A DNA stretch of 54,180 nucleotides from Lachnospiraceae bacterium (GTDB lineage Bacteria > Bacillota > Clostridia > Lachnospirales > Lachnospiraceae), in the NCBI GenBank assembly GCA_017394885.1, contig JAFPWO010000010.1, positions 216,010 to 270,189 of the forward strand, given 5' to 3'. Both the position numbers and the translations under genes were made by a program. Within the stretch, counting starts at the first letter, position 1. Each line of letters starts with the position of its first letter. Below are positions 24,654 to 33,849 of the stretch, in pieces. The notes under the pieces are model-generated. The model ran no database searches, was not told the origin of the DNA, and saw only the letters and a program-made list of their open reading frames with translations.

Positions 24654-24698
24654 TTCTCAGAAGAGGGCTCTTCTTCCGGAAAAGGCTTCTTCTGAGAA
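24654..24698 (+). promoter_or_regulatory. Alternative hairpins just upstream of the ATPase ribosome-binding site
   Basis: TTCTCAGAAGA (24654-24664) is perfectly complementary to TCTTCTGAGAA (24688-24698). The inner part of the first arm can instead pair with TCTTCT at 24669-24674 around a GGGC loop. The two folds exclude one another and end 4 bases before AAGGAGG, so they could tune ATPase translation. Confidence 0.5.
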
Positions 24699-24716
24699 CT
24701 AAAAGGAGGATCCTTC

Positions 24717-26291
24717 GTGGCAGTACCTGCAATCGAACTGAAAAACATCACCAAGACCTTCGGGCACATCGTGGCGAACCACAAGGTCAGCCTCTCCGTC
24801 ATGAAGGGGGAGATCCTGGCGCTGCTGGGCGAAAACGGCAGCGGGAAGACGACCCTGATGAACATGATCTCCGGGATCTACTATCCGGATTCGGGCGAGA
24901 TCCTGATCGACGGGGAAGAGGCGGTCATTGCCTCGCCGAAGGATGCTTTTGACTACCGCATCGGGATGATCCACCAGCATTTCAAGCTGGTCGATATCTT
25001 CACCGCCGCGGAGAATATCGTCCTGGGCCTGAAGGAAGAAGGCCCCTTCGATCTCGAAAAGGTCTCGGCCCGCGTCCGTGAGATCAGCGAGCAGTTCGGT
25101 TTCGAGATCGATCCGAAGAAAAAGATCTACGAGATGTCCGTCTCGGAGAAGCAGACCGTGGAGATCATCAAGGTCCTCTACCGCGGCGCGGACATCCTGA
25201 TCCTGGACGAACCGACCGCCGTGCTCACGCCGCAGGAGACGCAGAAGCTCTTCGCGGTGCTGCGCCGCATGAAGGACGCCGGGAAGGCCATCATCATCAT
25301 TACGCATAAGCTGCACGAGGTGCTCGAGATCTCCGACAAGGTCGCCGTGCTGCGCAAGGGCGAGTACATCGGGACCTTAGTCACCGCAGAAACGAATGAG
25401 ACGGAGCTGACCGAAATGATGGTCGGCAAGAAGATCTCTCTGAATATCGACCGCTCCGAGCCGAAGAACCGCCAGGAGCGGCTCGTGGTCAAGGATCTGG
25501 ATATTATGAACCGGGACGGCATCAAGGTCCTGGACGACGTGAGCTTTACCGCTTATTCCGGCGAGATCCTGGGCATTGCCGGCATCGCCGGCAGCGGCCA
25601 GCGCGAGCTCCTCGAAGCGATCGCCGGCCTGCAGAACATCAGTGAAGGCGATATCTTCTATCACGATCCCAGGACCGGCAAAACCGAGGACTTAAAAGAC
25701 AAGACCCCGCTGCAGATCCGCGAGCTGGGCGTGCGCCTTTCCTTCGTGCCGGAGGACCGGCTCGGCATGGGCCTGGTCGGCAATATGGATATCGTGGACA
25801 ATATGCTGCTGCGCAGCTACCGGAAAGGCCACAGCGTCTTCCTGCAGCGCGGCGAGCCCCGGAGCCTTGCGGAAAGGATCATCAAACAGCTGGAAGTGGT
25901 CACGCCCAGCGCGGCCACCCCGGTACGGCGGCTCTCCGGCGGCAATGTGCAGAAGGTCCTGGTCGGGCGCGAGATCGCCGCGGCGCCGACGGTGCTGATG
26001 GCCGCGTATCCGGTCCGCGGGCTGGACATCAATTCTTCCTATACCATTTACAACCTTCTGAACGCCCAGAAAGAAAGCGGCGTTGCCGTGATCTTCGTCG
26101 GCGAAGACCTGGACGTGCTGATCGAGCTGTGCGACCGCATTCTGGTGATCGGCTCCGGGCAGGTGACCGGCATCGTCGACGCCCGCACCGCCACGAAAGA
26201 AGAGATCGGCCTGCTCATGGTAAAGAGCCATAAGGCCGCAGCCGCCAAAGAAACGGAAAGCCGGGGAGGGAACCATGCAGAAAACAGATAA
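24717..26291 (+). CDS. Nucleoside ABC importer ATPase (RbsA/NupO type, two ATPase domains)
   Basis: The 524-residue protein has two fused ATPase domains. The first has Walker A GENGSGKTT, signature MSVSEKQ and Walker B ILILDEPTAVLTP. The second has a degenerate Walker A (GIAGSGQRE), signature LSGGNVQKVL and a degenerate Walker B (VLMAAYPVRGLDI), as usual for RbsA-type proteins where the second site is impaired. GTG start with GGAGG 7 bases upstream. The reading frame overlaps the first permease by 17 bases. It powers uptake through the two permeases that follow. Confidence 0.92.
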   Translation: MAVPAIELKNITKTFGHIVANHKVSLSVMKGEILALLGENGSGKTTLMNMISGIYYPDSGEILIDGEEAVIASPKDAFDYRIGMIHQHFKLVDIFTAAENIVLGLKEEGPFDLEKVSARVREISEQFGFEIDPKKKIYEMSVSEKQTVEIIKVLYRGADILILDEPTAVLTPQETQKLFAVLRRMKDAGKAIIIITHKLHEVLEISDKVAVLRKGEYIGTLVTAETNETELTEMMVGKKISLNIDRSEPKNRQERLVVKDLDIMNRDGIKVLDDVSFTAYSGEILGIAGIAGSGQRELLEAIAGLQNISEGDIFYHDPRTGKTEDLKDKTPLQIRELGVRLSFVPEDRLGMGLVGNMDIVDNMLLRSYRKGHSVFLQRGEPRSLAERIIKQLEVVTPSAATPVRRLSGGNVQKVLVGREIAAAPTVLMAAYPVRGLDINSSYTIYNLLNAQKESGVAVIFVGEDLDVLIELCDRILVIGSGQVTGIVDARTATKEEIGLLMVKSHKAAAAKETESRGGNHAENR

Positions 26292-27381
26292 AACGGTTCG
26301 TGAACCGCTGGTCCATATTACGAAGCGGCCGGATATGCCGCTCTTTCCGGCCCTGCTGATCCGGCTCTGCGCGATCCTTCTGGCCCTGATCATCTGTGCG
26401 CTCATCATCTTCTGGCTGACCGGCCTGAACCCGCTCGCGGTGTATAAGGCCATGTTCGAGGGGAGCTTCAGCTCCACGCGGAAGATCTGGAATTTCCTGC
26501 AGAATACCGCGATGCTCCTCTGCATCGCGCTGGCGGTCACACCGGCCTTCCGGATGCGCTTCTGGAACCTCGGCGCGGAGGGGCAGGTCCTGGTGGGCGG
26601 CCTCGCGAGCGCCGCGGTCATGTTCTATGTACGCGACAGCTGGCCGAGCTGGCTGCTGATTTTGGTGATGCTGATATCCGCGCTGGCGGCCGGCATCGTC
26701 TGGGCCGGGGTCCCCGCCCTTTTCAAAGCCAACTTCGGGACCAATGAAACCCTGTTCACCCTCATGATGAACTACGTCGCGATCCAGCTGGTCACCTTCT
26801 TCATTGCCGTGTGGGTCCCCACCGGCTCCGGCGTACTGGGCGTGCTCAATCAGCAGAGCCAGAACGGCTGGCTTCCGGCTGTGTTCAATCAGCGCTACGG
26901 CCTCAACGTCCTGATCGTGGGGATTCTGACCGTCGTCATGTTTATCTATCTGCGCTACAGCAAGCACGGCTATGAGATCTCCGTCGTCGGCGAAAGCGAG
27001 AACACCGCGCGCTATATCGGGGTGAACGTGAAGGGCGTCATCATCCGGACCGTGGTCCTCTCCGGCGCCGTGGCGGGCCTTGCGGGCTTTCTGCTGATGG
27101 CCGGCGCCGCCCATACCGTCACCGCGGAACTGGCCGGCGGCAACGGCTTTACCGCCGTCCTGGTCTCCTGGCTGGCCAAGTTCAACCCGCTCACGATGAT
27201 CCTCACCAGCATGCTGATCGTCTTCCTGCAGAAGGGCAGCGGCGAAATCGCCCAGGCCTTCCGCCTGAGCAGCAATATCTCGGAGATCATGACCGGCATC
27301 ATCCTGTTCTTTATCATCGGCTGCGAATTCTTTATCCGCTACCGCATCAATTTCCGCAAAAAGGCAGAGGAGGAAAAGTAA
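26275..27381 (+). CDS. Nucleoside ABC importer permease 1 (NupP-like)
   Basis: The 368-residue membrane protein of the BPD_transp_2 family has about nine helices starting near residue 25. Family signatures include FWNLGAEGQVLVGGL and the segment SGAVAGLAGFLLMAGAAH. It pairs with the second permease 1 base downstream. In NupNOPQ-type systems the two different permeases form a heterodimer channel for purine nucleosides. Confidence 0.9.
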   Translation: MQKTDKTVREPLVHITKRPDMPLFPALLIRLCAILLALIICALIIFWLTGLNPLAVYKAMFEGSFSSTRKIWNFLQNTAMLLCIALAVTPAFRMRFWNLGAEGQVLVGGLASAAVMFYVRDSWPSWLLILVMLISALAAGIVWAGVPALFKANFGTNETLFTLMMNYVAIQLVTFFIAVWVPTGSGVLGVLNQQSQNGWLPAVFNQRYGLNVLIVGILTVVMFIYLRYSKHGYEISVVGESENTARYIGVNVKGVIIRTVVLSGAVAGLAGFLLMAGAAHTVTAELAGGNGFTAVLVSWLAKFNPLTMILTSMLIVFLQKGSGEIAQAFRLSSNISEIMTGIILFFIIGCEFFIRYRINFRKKAEEEK

Positions 27382-27382
27382 T

Positions 27383-28366
27383 ATGTTTGATACCCTTGCT
27401 TCCATCATCTTCTCCTCTGTGGTCCAGGGCATCCCCCTGCTCTTCGGCGCGACGGGCGAGATCATTACCGAAAAGAGCGGGCACTTAAACCTCGGGATCC
27501 CCGGCATCATGTATGTGGGCGGCATTTCCGGGATCGTGGGCGGCTATCTGTACGAGCACTTCAGTACGAATCCGACCGCCTTCCTCTGCATCGCGATCCC
27601 GCTTGTATCGTCCCTTCTCGGCAGCGGCCTGATGGCCCTCATCTACAGCTTCCTGACGGTCACCCTGCGCGCCAACCAGAATGTGACGGGCCTCGCGCTC
27701 ACCACCTTCGGCACGGGCGTCGGCAACTTCCTCGGCGGCTCGCTCCTCAACTTCTTCGGGGAGAGCGGCTCCATTTCCCTGCTGACCGTCAGCAAGTACT
27801 ACAAGGCGAGCTTCCCCTTCGCGGAAAAGCTCGGCCCCATCGGCAAGATTTTCTTCAGCTACGGCTTTCTGGCCTACCTCGCCGTGATCATTGCCCTGCT
27901 GGCCCACCGCTTCTTAAAGAAAACGCGGGCCGGCCTGAACCTGCGGGCGGTTGGGGAAAACCCGGCGACCGCGGACGCTGCCGGCATCAACGTGACCCGG
28001 TATAAGTATCTGGCCACCCTGATCGGCGGCATGATCGCGGGCCTGGGCGGTCTGTATTTCGTCATGGACTACACCGGCGGGACCTGGACCAACAACGGCT
28101 TCGGCGACCGCGGCTGGCTGGCTATCGCCATCGTGATCTTTGCACTGTGGCGCCCCGCCGGCGCGATCTTCGCCAGCATCATCTTCGGCGGCCTGTACAT
28201 CTGCGCGATCTTTATCCCTGGCCTTTCCAGCGCGCAGAAGGAACTTTTCAAAATGACCCCGTACGTCGTGACCATCATCGTACTGGTCCTGACCAGTATC
28301 CGTAACCGCCGGGAGAACCAGCCCCCGGCCTCGCTCGGTCTTTCCTATTTCAGGGAAGAACGCTGA
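27383..28366 (+). CDS. Nucleoside ABC importer permease 2 (NupQ-like)
   Basis: The 327-residue membrane protein is the second BPD_transp_2 subunit. It carries EKSGHLNLGIPGIMYVGG near the N-terminus, GLNLRAVGENPATADAAGINV in the cytoplasmic coupling region, and the later AGLGGLYFVMDYTGGTW. It follows permease 1 with a single-base gap and ends the transporter operon; a terminator lies at 28424-28451. Confidence 0.9.
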   Translation: MFDTLASIIFSSVVQGIPLLFGATGEIITEKSGHLNLGIPGIMYVGGISGIVGGYLYEHFSTNPTAFLCIAIPLVSSLLGSGLMALIYSFLTVTLRANQNVTGLALTTFGTGVGNFLGGSLLNFFGESGSISLLTVSKYYKASFPFAEKLGPIGKIFFSYGFLAYLAVIIALLAHRFLKKTRAGLNLRAVGENPATADAAGINVTRYKYLATLIGGMIAGLGGLYFVMDYTGGTWTNNGFGDRGWLAIAIVIFALWRPAGAIFASIIFGGLYICAIFIPGLSSAQKELFKMTPYVVTIIVLVLTSIRNRRENQPPASLGLSYFREER

Positions 28367-28423
28367 CCCCGCAGGCAACGGGCGGGCCGTTCCCAGCGAC
28401 GTCCCGTTCGTTGTTTATAGATG

Positions 28424-28451
28424 ACCGGAAGGATCGTTCCTTCCGGTTTTT
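28424..28451 (+). terminator. Terminator after the nucleoside importer
   Basis: A 10-base stem ACCGGAAGGA / TCCTTCCGGT with loop TCGT, followed by TTTT. It ends immediately before the ribosome-binding site (AAGGAG, 28454) of the opine dehydrogenase gene, so it could also mask or attenuate that gene. Confidence 0.85.
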
Positions 28452-28465
28452 ACAAGGAGAAAACA

Positions 28466-29557
28466 ATGAAATCGAAAATCGCTGTAATCGGGGCGGGCAA
28501 CGGCGGAAGTGCCATGGCCGCCCACCTGACCAGTCTGGGCATGGAGGTCGCCCTCTGCGATCTCTTCCCTTCCTATCTGGAGGGGATCATCGCCGACGGC
28601 GGCATCACGCTGACGATGGACGGACAGACCGCCAAATACACGCCCGCCCTGGTGACCACGAAGATCGAAGCCGCCATAGAAGGCGTCCGCCTGATCATGG
28701 TCGTGACCCCGTCCTTTACGCACCGGATGATCGCGCAGGCCTGCGCGCATGCCCTGAAGGACGGGCAGGTCATTATCTTAAACCCCGGCCGCACGGCCGG
28801 CGCGGTCGATTTTCTGAGCACCGTCCGGGCAAACGGCTGCCAGGCCGATATTACGGTCGCGGAAGCGCAGACCCTGGTCTATGCCTGCCGGAAGACCGGG
28901 CCGTCTGCCGTATCCATCTACGCAATCAAGAAGAAAGTCCTGCTCGGCGTCTTTCCCGCCAGCCGCACGGACGGGGTCCTTTCTCTTCTGCAGCCGGTCT
29001 TTCCGCAGTTCGTTCCCGCGAAGAACTGCCTGGAGACGTCCTTTTCCAATATCGGCGCGCTCTTCCATCCGACGCCGGTGCTGTTAAACATTGGCCGGAT
29101 CGAATCGGATCCCGATGATTTCCAGTACTATATCGAAGGGATCTCCCCTTCCGTGGCCGTGCTGATCCATCAGATCGACGCCGAACGGCAGGCCGTGGCC
29201 GCCGCCTACGGGATCTCGGTCCTGACTGCCGAAGAATGGCTGCGGGAATCGTATGAGACGAGCGGGGAAAGCCTCTATGAGCTGCTGCAGAACAATCAGG
29301 CCTATCACGGCATCAAAGGGCCGCACAGCATTGAAGTACGCTACGTCACCGAAGACGTTCCGATGAGCCTGGTTCCGATCTCCGAACTGGGGAAGCTTGC
29401 CAGTGTTCCGACGCCGAATATCGACGCCGTCATCCGCCTGACCTCCACGATATACGGGCGGGACTTTCGCGCGGAGGGCCGCTGCGCAAAGAACCTCGGG
29501 ATCGAAGGCATGAATGCCGCCGAGGTGGGGCAGTACTTTGAGAGCGGAGAAAAATAA
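28466..29557 (+). CDS. NAD/NADP octopine/nopaline (opine) dehydrogenase family protein
   Basis: The 363-residue protein has an N-terminal Rossmann domain (GAGNGG at 9-14) and a helical C-terminal octopine-dehydrogenase domain with the family's conserved regions NIGALFHPTPVLLN and GPHSIEVRYVTEDVPMSLVPI. Family members reductively join an alpha-keto acid to an amino acid, or run in reverse. The exact substrates are unknown; in gut Clostridia such genes are common but mostly uncharacterised. The start at 28466 is set by AAGGAG. No independent promoter is obvious between the terminator and the gene; read-through from the nucleoside operon is possible. Confidence 0.85.
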   Translation: MKSKIAVIGAGNGGSAMAAHLTSLGMEVALCDLFPSYLEGIIADGGITLTMDGQTAKYTPALVTTKIEAAIEGVRLIMVVTPSFTHRMIAQACAHALKDGQVIILNPGRTAGAVDFLSTVRANGCQADITVAEAQTLVYACRKTGPSAVSIYAIKKKVLLGVFPASRTDGVLSLLQPVFPQFVPAKNCLETSFSNIGALFHPTPVLLNIGRIESDPDDFQYYIEGISPSVAVLIHQIDAERQAVAAAYGISVLTAEEWLRESYETSGESLYELLQNNQAYHGIKGPHSIEVRYVTEDVPMSLVPISELGKLASVPTPNIDAVIRLTSTIYGRDFRAEGRCAKNLGIEGMNAAEVGQYFESGEK

Positions 29558-29569
29558 GGCAGCAACGCA

Positions 29570-29605
29570 AAAAGGACCCGGAGCTTCTCACCCCCGGGTC
29601 CTTTT
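29570..29605. terminator. Bidirectional terminator between the opine dehydrogenase and rplQ
   Basis: A 12-base stem AAAAGGACCCGG / CCGGGTCCTTTT with a 12-base loop has T-tracts on both strands. It ends the plus-strand opine dehydrogenase gene and the minus-strand ribosomal operon. Confidence 0.9.
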
Positions 29606-29620
29606 CGGTTTCCCTATGAA

Positions 29621-30145
29621 TTAAACCAATTCCAGGCGGACCATCATGGCGGCGTCGCCGCGGCGCGGTCCGATCTTCGTAATGCGGGTATAGCCGCCGT
29701 TACGGTTCACATACTTCGGTGCAATCTCCTCAAAGAGCTTCTTCGGCAGATCCACTTCCACCATCTTGCGGCCCTTGGCGTCCGGAACCTTTACACCGTA
29801 AAGGACCTTCAGCATCTGACGGCGCGCATGCAGGCGGGAAGGGGAATCCTTCTTGATGGTCTTCTGAATGGTCTCAAACTCCGTGACCTTCTTGCCGTCG
29901 ACCACCTTCTTGACGCGCTTGCCGTCCTTGTCCTTCTTCGGGACCTTCGCATCGACCGTAACCGTCTCAAAATTATCTTTTTCTTTCACAGCAAGCGCGA
30001 TCAGCCCTTCGGCGATCCGCTGCGTTTCCTTCGCCCTGGTCTCGGTGGTCTCGATCTGACCGTTCTGGATCAGAGCGGTGACCAGGCCTCTGAGCATGGC
30101 TTTGCGCTGGCTTGCTGTTCTCCCAAGCTTTCTGTAATGTGCCAT
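29621..30145 (-). CDS. rplQ: 50S ribosomal protein L17
   Basis: L17 lies near the exit of the peptide tunnel. The start [26 protein letters not shown] and the end [18 protein letters not shown] are diagnostic. The protein has 174 residues, about 45-60 more than common L17: an insert of charged residues ([19 protein letters not shown], about residues 69-87 and onward) sits before SRLHARRQ. I recall similar inserts in some other Clostridia, so it is probably lineage-specific rather than an error. Last gene of the ribosomal operon, 29 bases after rpoA. Confidence 0.95.
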   Translation of the reverse strand: MAHYRKLGRTASQRKAMLRGLVTALIQNGQIETTETRAKETQRIAEGLIALAVKEKDNFETVTVDAKVPKKDKDGKRVKKVVDGKKVTEFETIQKTIKKDSPSRLHARRQMLKVLYGVKVPDAKGRKMVEVDLPKKLFEEIAPKYVNRNGGYTRITKIGPRRGDAAMMVRLELV

Positions 30146-30174
30146 TTATCTATTTCCTCCGAAATCCTACCAGT

Positions 30175-31131
30175 TTATTCGCCGGAACTCAGTTCCAGTC
30201 CCAAAGACTTGAGCTTATCCAGCACTTCCTCCAGCGACTTGCGTCCCAGGTTGCGGACCTTCATCATATCCTCCGCGGTGTAATTGCACAGCTCTGCCAC
30301 GGTATTGATGCCGGCGCGCTTTAAGCAGTTGAAGGAACGGACCGACAGTTCCAGCTCGTCGATATTCATCTCCAGAGCCTTTTCCTTCTCGGTGTTTTCC
30401 TTCTCAGCCATCACTTCTTCCGTCTTCGCCGATTCGGACAGGTTGATGAACAGGCTTAAGTGTTCGCTCAGGACCTTGGCCGCCAGGCTGACTGCATCGT
30501 CAGGCGCCAGCGTTCCGTTGGTGAAAACGTCCAGCGTGAGCTTGTCATAGTCCGTGATCTTGCCGACACGGGTGTTCTCCACACTCATGTTGACGCGCTC
30601 GACGGGCGTATAGATCGCGTCCACCGCGATCGCGCCGATCGGGAGGCTTTCGTTCTTCCCGCGATCCGCGCTGACATAGCCGCGGCCTTTGGTGATGGTA
30701 AGCTCCGCTGCGAAGTGCGTGTCCTTGCCGCCGCTGCAGGTGGCGATCACCAGATCGGGATTCATGATCTCCAGATCGGAATCCAGCTGGATATCCGCCG
30801 CCGTAACGGTTCCTTCGCCCGTGAAATCGATGTACGCGAGCTTCGGCTCGGCCGATTCACTGTTGCTGCGGATGGACAGGCTCTTCAGATTCAGGACGAT
30901 CTCGGTCACGTCTTCCTTGACGCCGGGGATCGTGGTGAATTCATGCAGCACGCCTTCAAATTTAACCTGACTGACAGCCACACCGGGAAGAGAAGAAAGC
31001 ATGATCCTGCGCAGTGAATTGCCCAGCGTCGTACCGTACCCTCTCTCCAAAGGTTCCACTACGAAACGACCGTAGGTCTTGTCTTCGGAAATCTCGGCTA
31101 TCTCAATATTGGGCTTTTCAAAATCTAACAC
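30175..31131 (-). CDS. rpoA: DNA-directed RNA polymerase subunit alpha
   Basis: The 318-residue alpha subunit has the N-terminal dimerisation domain (1 to about 228; [22 protein letters not shown]) that starts polymerase assembly, a linker rich in Glu/Lys, and the C-terminal domain (about 250-312; [33 protein letters not shown]) that contacts UP elements and activators. It lies 38 bases after rpsD, in the usual alpha-operon position. Confidence 0.97.
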   Translation of the reverse strand: MLDFEKPNIEIAEISEDKTYGRFVVEPLERGYGTTLGNSLRRIMLSSLPGVAVSQVKFEGVLHEFTTIPGVKEDVTEIVLNLKSLSIRSNSESAEPKLAYIDFTGEGTVTAADIQLDSDLEIMNPDLVIATCSGGKDTHFAAELTITKGRGYVSADRGKNESLPIGAIAVDAIYTPVERVNMSVENTRVGKITDYDKLTLDVFTNGTLAPDDAVSLAAKVLSEHLSLFINLSESAKTEEVMAEKENTEKEKALEMNIDELELSVRSFNCLKRAGINTVAELCNYTAEDMMKVRNLGRKSLEEVLDKLKSLGLELSSGE

Positions 31132-31169
31132 GTTTGTACTCCTTCCGGATCTTAGATGAGCGTCACGAA

Positions 31170-31763
31170 TTACTTCGAGTACAACTCAACGATAAGCATC
31201 TCATCCACCGGGACATCGATCATTTCCCGGGTAGGCATCTGGAGGATGGTCACCTTCAGATTTTCCAGATCGCTTTCCATCCAGGGGGTCACAGCACGGC
31301 CCGCAGTCACTTCCACGATATCCTTGAAACGCTGAGAGGACTTCGCCTTCTCCTTGATCTCAATGACGTCTCCGGCCTTTACCAGGTAGGAAGGAATGTT
31401 CACGCACTTTCCGTTGACCAGGACGTTTCTGTGGTCAACGATCTGACGGGTCTCCATACGGGTACGGCCCAGTCCGGCGCGGAACAGCACATTGTCGAGG
31501 CGGGTCTCCAGAAGGACCATCAGGTTTTCACCGACCATGCCCTTCATCTTGGAGGCCTTCTCATAATAATTTCTAAAAGGCTTTTCCAGTACACCGTAAA
31601 TGAATTTGGCTTTCTGCTTCTCACGAAGCTGCAGGCCGTATTCACTCATTTTCTTGCCGGCTCTCTTCGAGCGGCGATAAGAAGATTTGTCTATTCCCAG
31701 ATATACCGGGTTCAGATCCAGGGATCTGCATCTTTTTAAGACAGGAACACGATTAACTGCCAC
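31170..31763 (-). CDS. rpsD: 30S ribosomal protein S4
   Basis: S4 (197 residues) nucleates 16S rRNA 5' domain assembly. Diagnostic are [21 protein letters not shown], the S4 RNA-binding fold [31 protein letters not shown] split around residues 95-125, and the end ELYSK. The N-terminal zinc Cys pair found in some S4 proteins is absent, a zinc-independent form. Located between rpsK (15 bases) and rpoA. Confidence 0.96.
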   Translation of the reverse strand: MAVNRVPVLKRCRSLDLNPVYLGIDKSSYRRSKRAGKKMSEYGLQLREKQKAKFIYGVLEKPFRNYYEKASKMKGMVGENLMVLLETRLDNVLFRAGLGRTRMETRQIVDHRNVLVNGKCVNIPSYLVKAGDVIEIKEKAKSSQRFKDIVEVTAGRAVTPWMESDLENLKVTILQMPTREMIDVPVDEMLIVELYSK

Positions 31764-31778
31764 TTTACTGCACCTCCA

Positions 31779-32174
31779 TTATACTCTTCTGCGCTTGGGC
31801 GGACGGCATCCGTTGTGAGGAACGGGTGTAACATCCTGAATGCTGAGGACTTCGAGGCCCGAGGCCTGAAGAGCACGGATTGCCGCTTCGCGACCCGAAC
31901 CGGGTCCTTTGACAAAAACGTCGACGGTTTTGAGGCCATGCACCAAAGCGGCTTTTGTAGCGGTTTCCGCTGCCATCTGAGCTGCATAAGGAGTCGATTT
32001 CCTTGAACCTCTGAAACCAAGGCCGCCGGCACTTGCCCACGATAACGCGTTGCCCTGCGTATCCGTCAGGGTAACGATGGTGTTATTGAAGGATGCCTGA
32101 ATATGCGCCTGGCCGCGTTCAACGTTTTTCTTGACTTTCTTCTTTGTCACTTTTTTTGACGCTTGCTTAGCCAT
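31779..32174 (-). CDS. rpsK: 30S ribosomal protein S11
   Basis: S11 (131 residues) lines the platform near the mRNA exit. It has a Lys-rich N-terminus ([15 protein letters not shown]), [31 protein letters not shown] and the end [15 protein letters not shown], all highly conserved. It is 72 bases after rpsM, a slightly long gap for this operon. Confidence 0.97.
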   Translation of the reverse strand: MAKQASKKVTKKKVKKNVERGQAHIQASFNNTIVTLTDTQGNALSWASAGGLGFRGSRKSTPYAAQMAAETATKAALVHGLKTVDVFVKGPGSGREAAIRALQASGLEVLSIQDVTPVPHNGCRPPKRRRV

Positions 32175-32246
32175 TGAAAACTAACCTTCCCTTATGGGTT
32201 CCTTTCATAAAAAAATATAAAATAAGCAAACTGTAATCGGAAGCGA

Positions 32247-32615
32247 TTACTTCTTCTTGTTCGCCACGGTCTTCTTCGGTCCCTTACGAGTACGCGCGTT
32301 GTTCTTGGTATTCTGTCCGCGAACCGGCAGGCCTCTTCTGTGGCGGATACCGCGGTAGCAGCCGATTTCCTGCAGACGCTTGATGTTGAACGCGATCTCA
32401 CGGCGGAGATCACCTTCCACGACCTGCGTGTTCTCGATCACCTTGCTGATGCGGGCAACTTCCTCATCGGTCAGGTTCTTCACACGGGTGTCGGGGTCGA
32501 CAGCAGCGTCTTTCAGAATGCGGTTGGAACTCGTACGTCCGATCCCATAGATATAGGTCAGAGCGATTTCTACGCGCTTTTCTCTCGGTAAGTCAACACC
32601 TGAAATACGAGCCAT
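32247..32615 (-). CDS. rpsM: 30S ribosomal protein S13
   Basis: S13 (122 residues) sits in the head of the small subunit and contacts the P-site tRNA. Start [25 protein letters not shown] and end [17 protein letters not shown] are diagnostic. It follows rpmJ by 22 bases. Confidence 0.97.
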   Translation of the reverse strand: MARISGVDLPREKRVEIALTYIYGIGRTSSNRILKDAAVDPDTRVKNLTDEEVARISKVIENTQVVEGDLRREIAFNIKRLQEIGCYRGIRHRRGLPVRGQNTKNNARTRKGPKKTVANKKK

Positions 32616-32637
32616 GTGTACTTTACCTCCTGTTTAA

Positions 32638-32751
32638 TTAACCCTGTCTCTGTTTATGCTTGGGGTTTTCGCAAATAATTCTGATACTGCCCTTGCGCTT
32701 AATGACTTTGCATTTCTCGCAGATGGGCTTTACGGAAGATCTCACTTTCAT
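32638..32751 (-). CDS. rpmJ: 50S ribosomal protein L36 (zinc-binding form)
   Basis: A 37-residue L36 starting [19 protein letters not shown]. Cys11, Cys14, Cys27 and His32 form the zinc site, so this is the C+ form. AAGGAG lies before the ATG. It lies 95 bases downstream of infA and 22 bases before rpsM. Confidence 0.95.
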   Translation of the reverse strand: MKVRSSVKPICEKCKVIKRKGSIRIICENPKHKQRQG

Positions 32752-32846
32752 GGTTTCTTTCTCCTTTATTTATGCGGAAGCGCTTAAGGCGCACCGATAA
32801 GTGTAACACACCGTCTCATTTTGTGCAAGCAGTTTTTAAGCTTTTT

Positions 32847-33065
32847 CTACTTGTCACGCCAGCTGATCCGGCCTTTGGTCAGGTCATAAGGGGATAATTC
32901 CACCGTCACCTTATCGCCGGGCAGGATCCGGATGTAGTTCATGCGAAGCCGCCCGCTGATATGGGCCAGGATCTCGTGACCGTTTTCCAGTTCAACGCGA
33001 AACATGGCATTGGGCAGCTTTTCCAGGACTTTGCCTTCCAGCGCAATTACATCGGTTTTCGACAT
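32847..33065 (-). CDS. infA: Translation initiation factor IF-1
   Basis: IF-1 (72 residues) is a single OB-fold that binds the A site during initiation. [40 protein letters not shown] and [15 protein letters not shown] are conserved throughout bacteria. It starts 16 bases after map with no KOW-protein gene between them, unlike some Lachnospiraceae. Confidence 0.97.
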   Translation of the reverse strand: MSKTDVIALEGKVLEKLPNAMFRVELENGHEILAHISGRLRMNYIRILPGDKVTVELSPYDLTKGRISWRDK

Positions 33066-33081
33066 GCCTTATCTCCTTCAT

Positions 33082-33849
33082 TCATTCTCTTCTGCCGCCG
33101 GGCAGGGAGAGAATCTCCGGTTCACCATCGGTAATGAGAATGGTGTTTTCGTAGTGAGCTGCAGGCTTTCCGTCCGCCGTAACCACCGTCCAGTCGTCGT
33201 CCAGCGTGATTACTTTGTGGGTGCCCATCGCGATCATCGGCTCCACCGCGAGCGTCATGTTCTTTCTCAGGCGGATGCCGCGGCTTCTCTGGCGGAAGTT
33301 CGGGACTTCCGGTTCTTCGTGCAGGTGACGGCCGATGCCGTGCCCGACCAGATCCTCCACGATCCCGTAGCCGTAAGGCTCAATGGAATCCGCAATGGCA
33401 TTCGAAATATCATACAGATGATTTCCCGCCACGGCTTTCGCGATCCCGTCGAAGAAGGAATCCTCGGTCCGCCTGATCAGGAGCTTCAGCTCTTCGGGGC
33501 CGTCTCCCACCAGGGTCGAGCGGCAGGCGTCGGAATGATATCCCTGCCAGATCAGGCCTGCGTCGAAACTGACCAGATCGCCTTCCTGCAGAATGCGCTT
33601 CCTGGAAGGAATGCCGTGGACCACCTCTTCGTTGACGGAAATGCAGATGGAAGCCGGATAACCGTTATAATGCAGGAAGGAGGGGATGCAGCCGTGCTTC
33701 CGGATCAGTTTTTCCCCGAGGATGTCCAGGTCCTTCGTGGTCATGCCGGGCTTCACCGAGGCGACCAGCTCTTCCAGGACTTCGCCGAGATACCGTCCGG
33801 CGGTCCGCATCTTCTCCACTTCCTGTACGGTCTTGATCGTTACCGCCAT
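33082..33849 (-). CDS. map: Methionine aminopeptidase, type I
   Basis: The 255-residue enzyme removes the initiator Met from nascent proteins. The five metal ligands are present: Asp96, Asp107, His170, Glu203 and Glu234, in the segments FDAG, HSDACR, GHGIGRHLHEEP, AVEPM and HYENT. There is no N-terminal SH3-binding extension. Its ATG shares one base with the adk stop (TAATG), so the two are translationally coupled. Confidence 0.96.
   Translation of the reverse strand: MAVTIKTVQEVEKMRTAGRYLGEVLEELVASVKPGMTTKDLDILGEKLIRKHGCIPSFLHYNGYPASICISVNEEVVHGIPSRKRILQEGDLVSFDAGLIWQGYHSDACRSTLVGDGPEELKLLIRRTEDSFFDGIAKAVAGNHLYDISNAIADSIEPYGYGIVEDLVGHGIGRHLHEEPEVPNFRQRSRGIRLRKNMTLAVEPMIAMGTHKVITLDDDWTVVTADGKPAAHYENTILITDGEPEILSLPGGRRE

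Noticed and set aside
23203..24732. A 509-codon minus-strand frame covering the BMP lipoprotein gene
   Set aside because: The plus strand has a clear lipoprotein with family motifs and ribosome-binding site; the antisense product is repetitive Gly/Val/Phe with no family pattern.
26215..27525. A 436-codon minus-strand frame opposite permease 1
   Set aside because: Composed largely of Asp/Gly/His/Glu runs typical of an antisense read of membrane helices; it spans two real gene boundaries.
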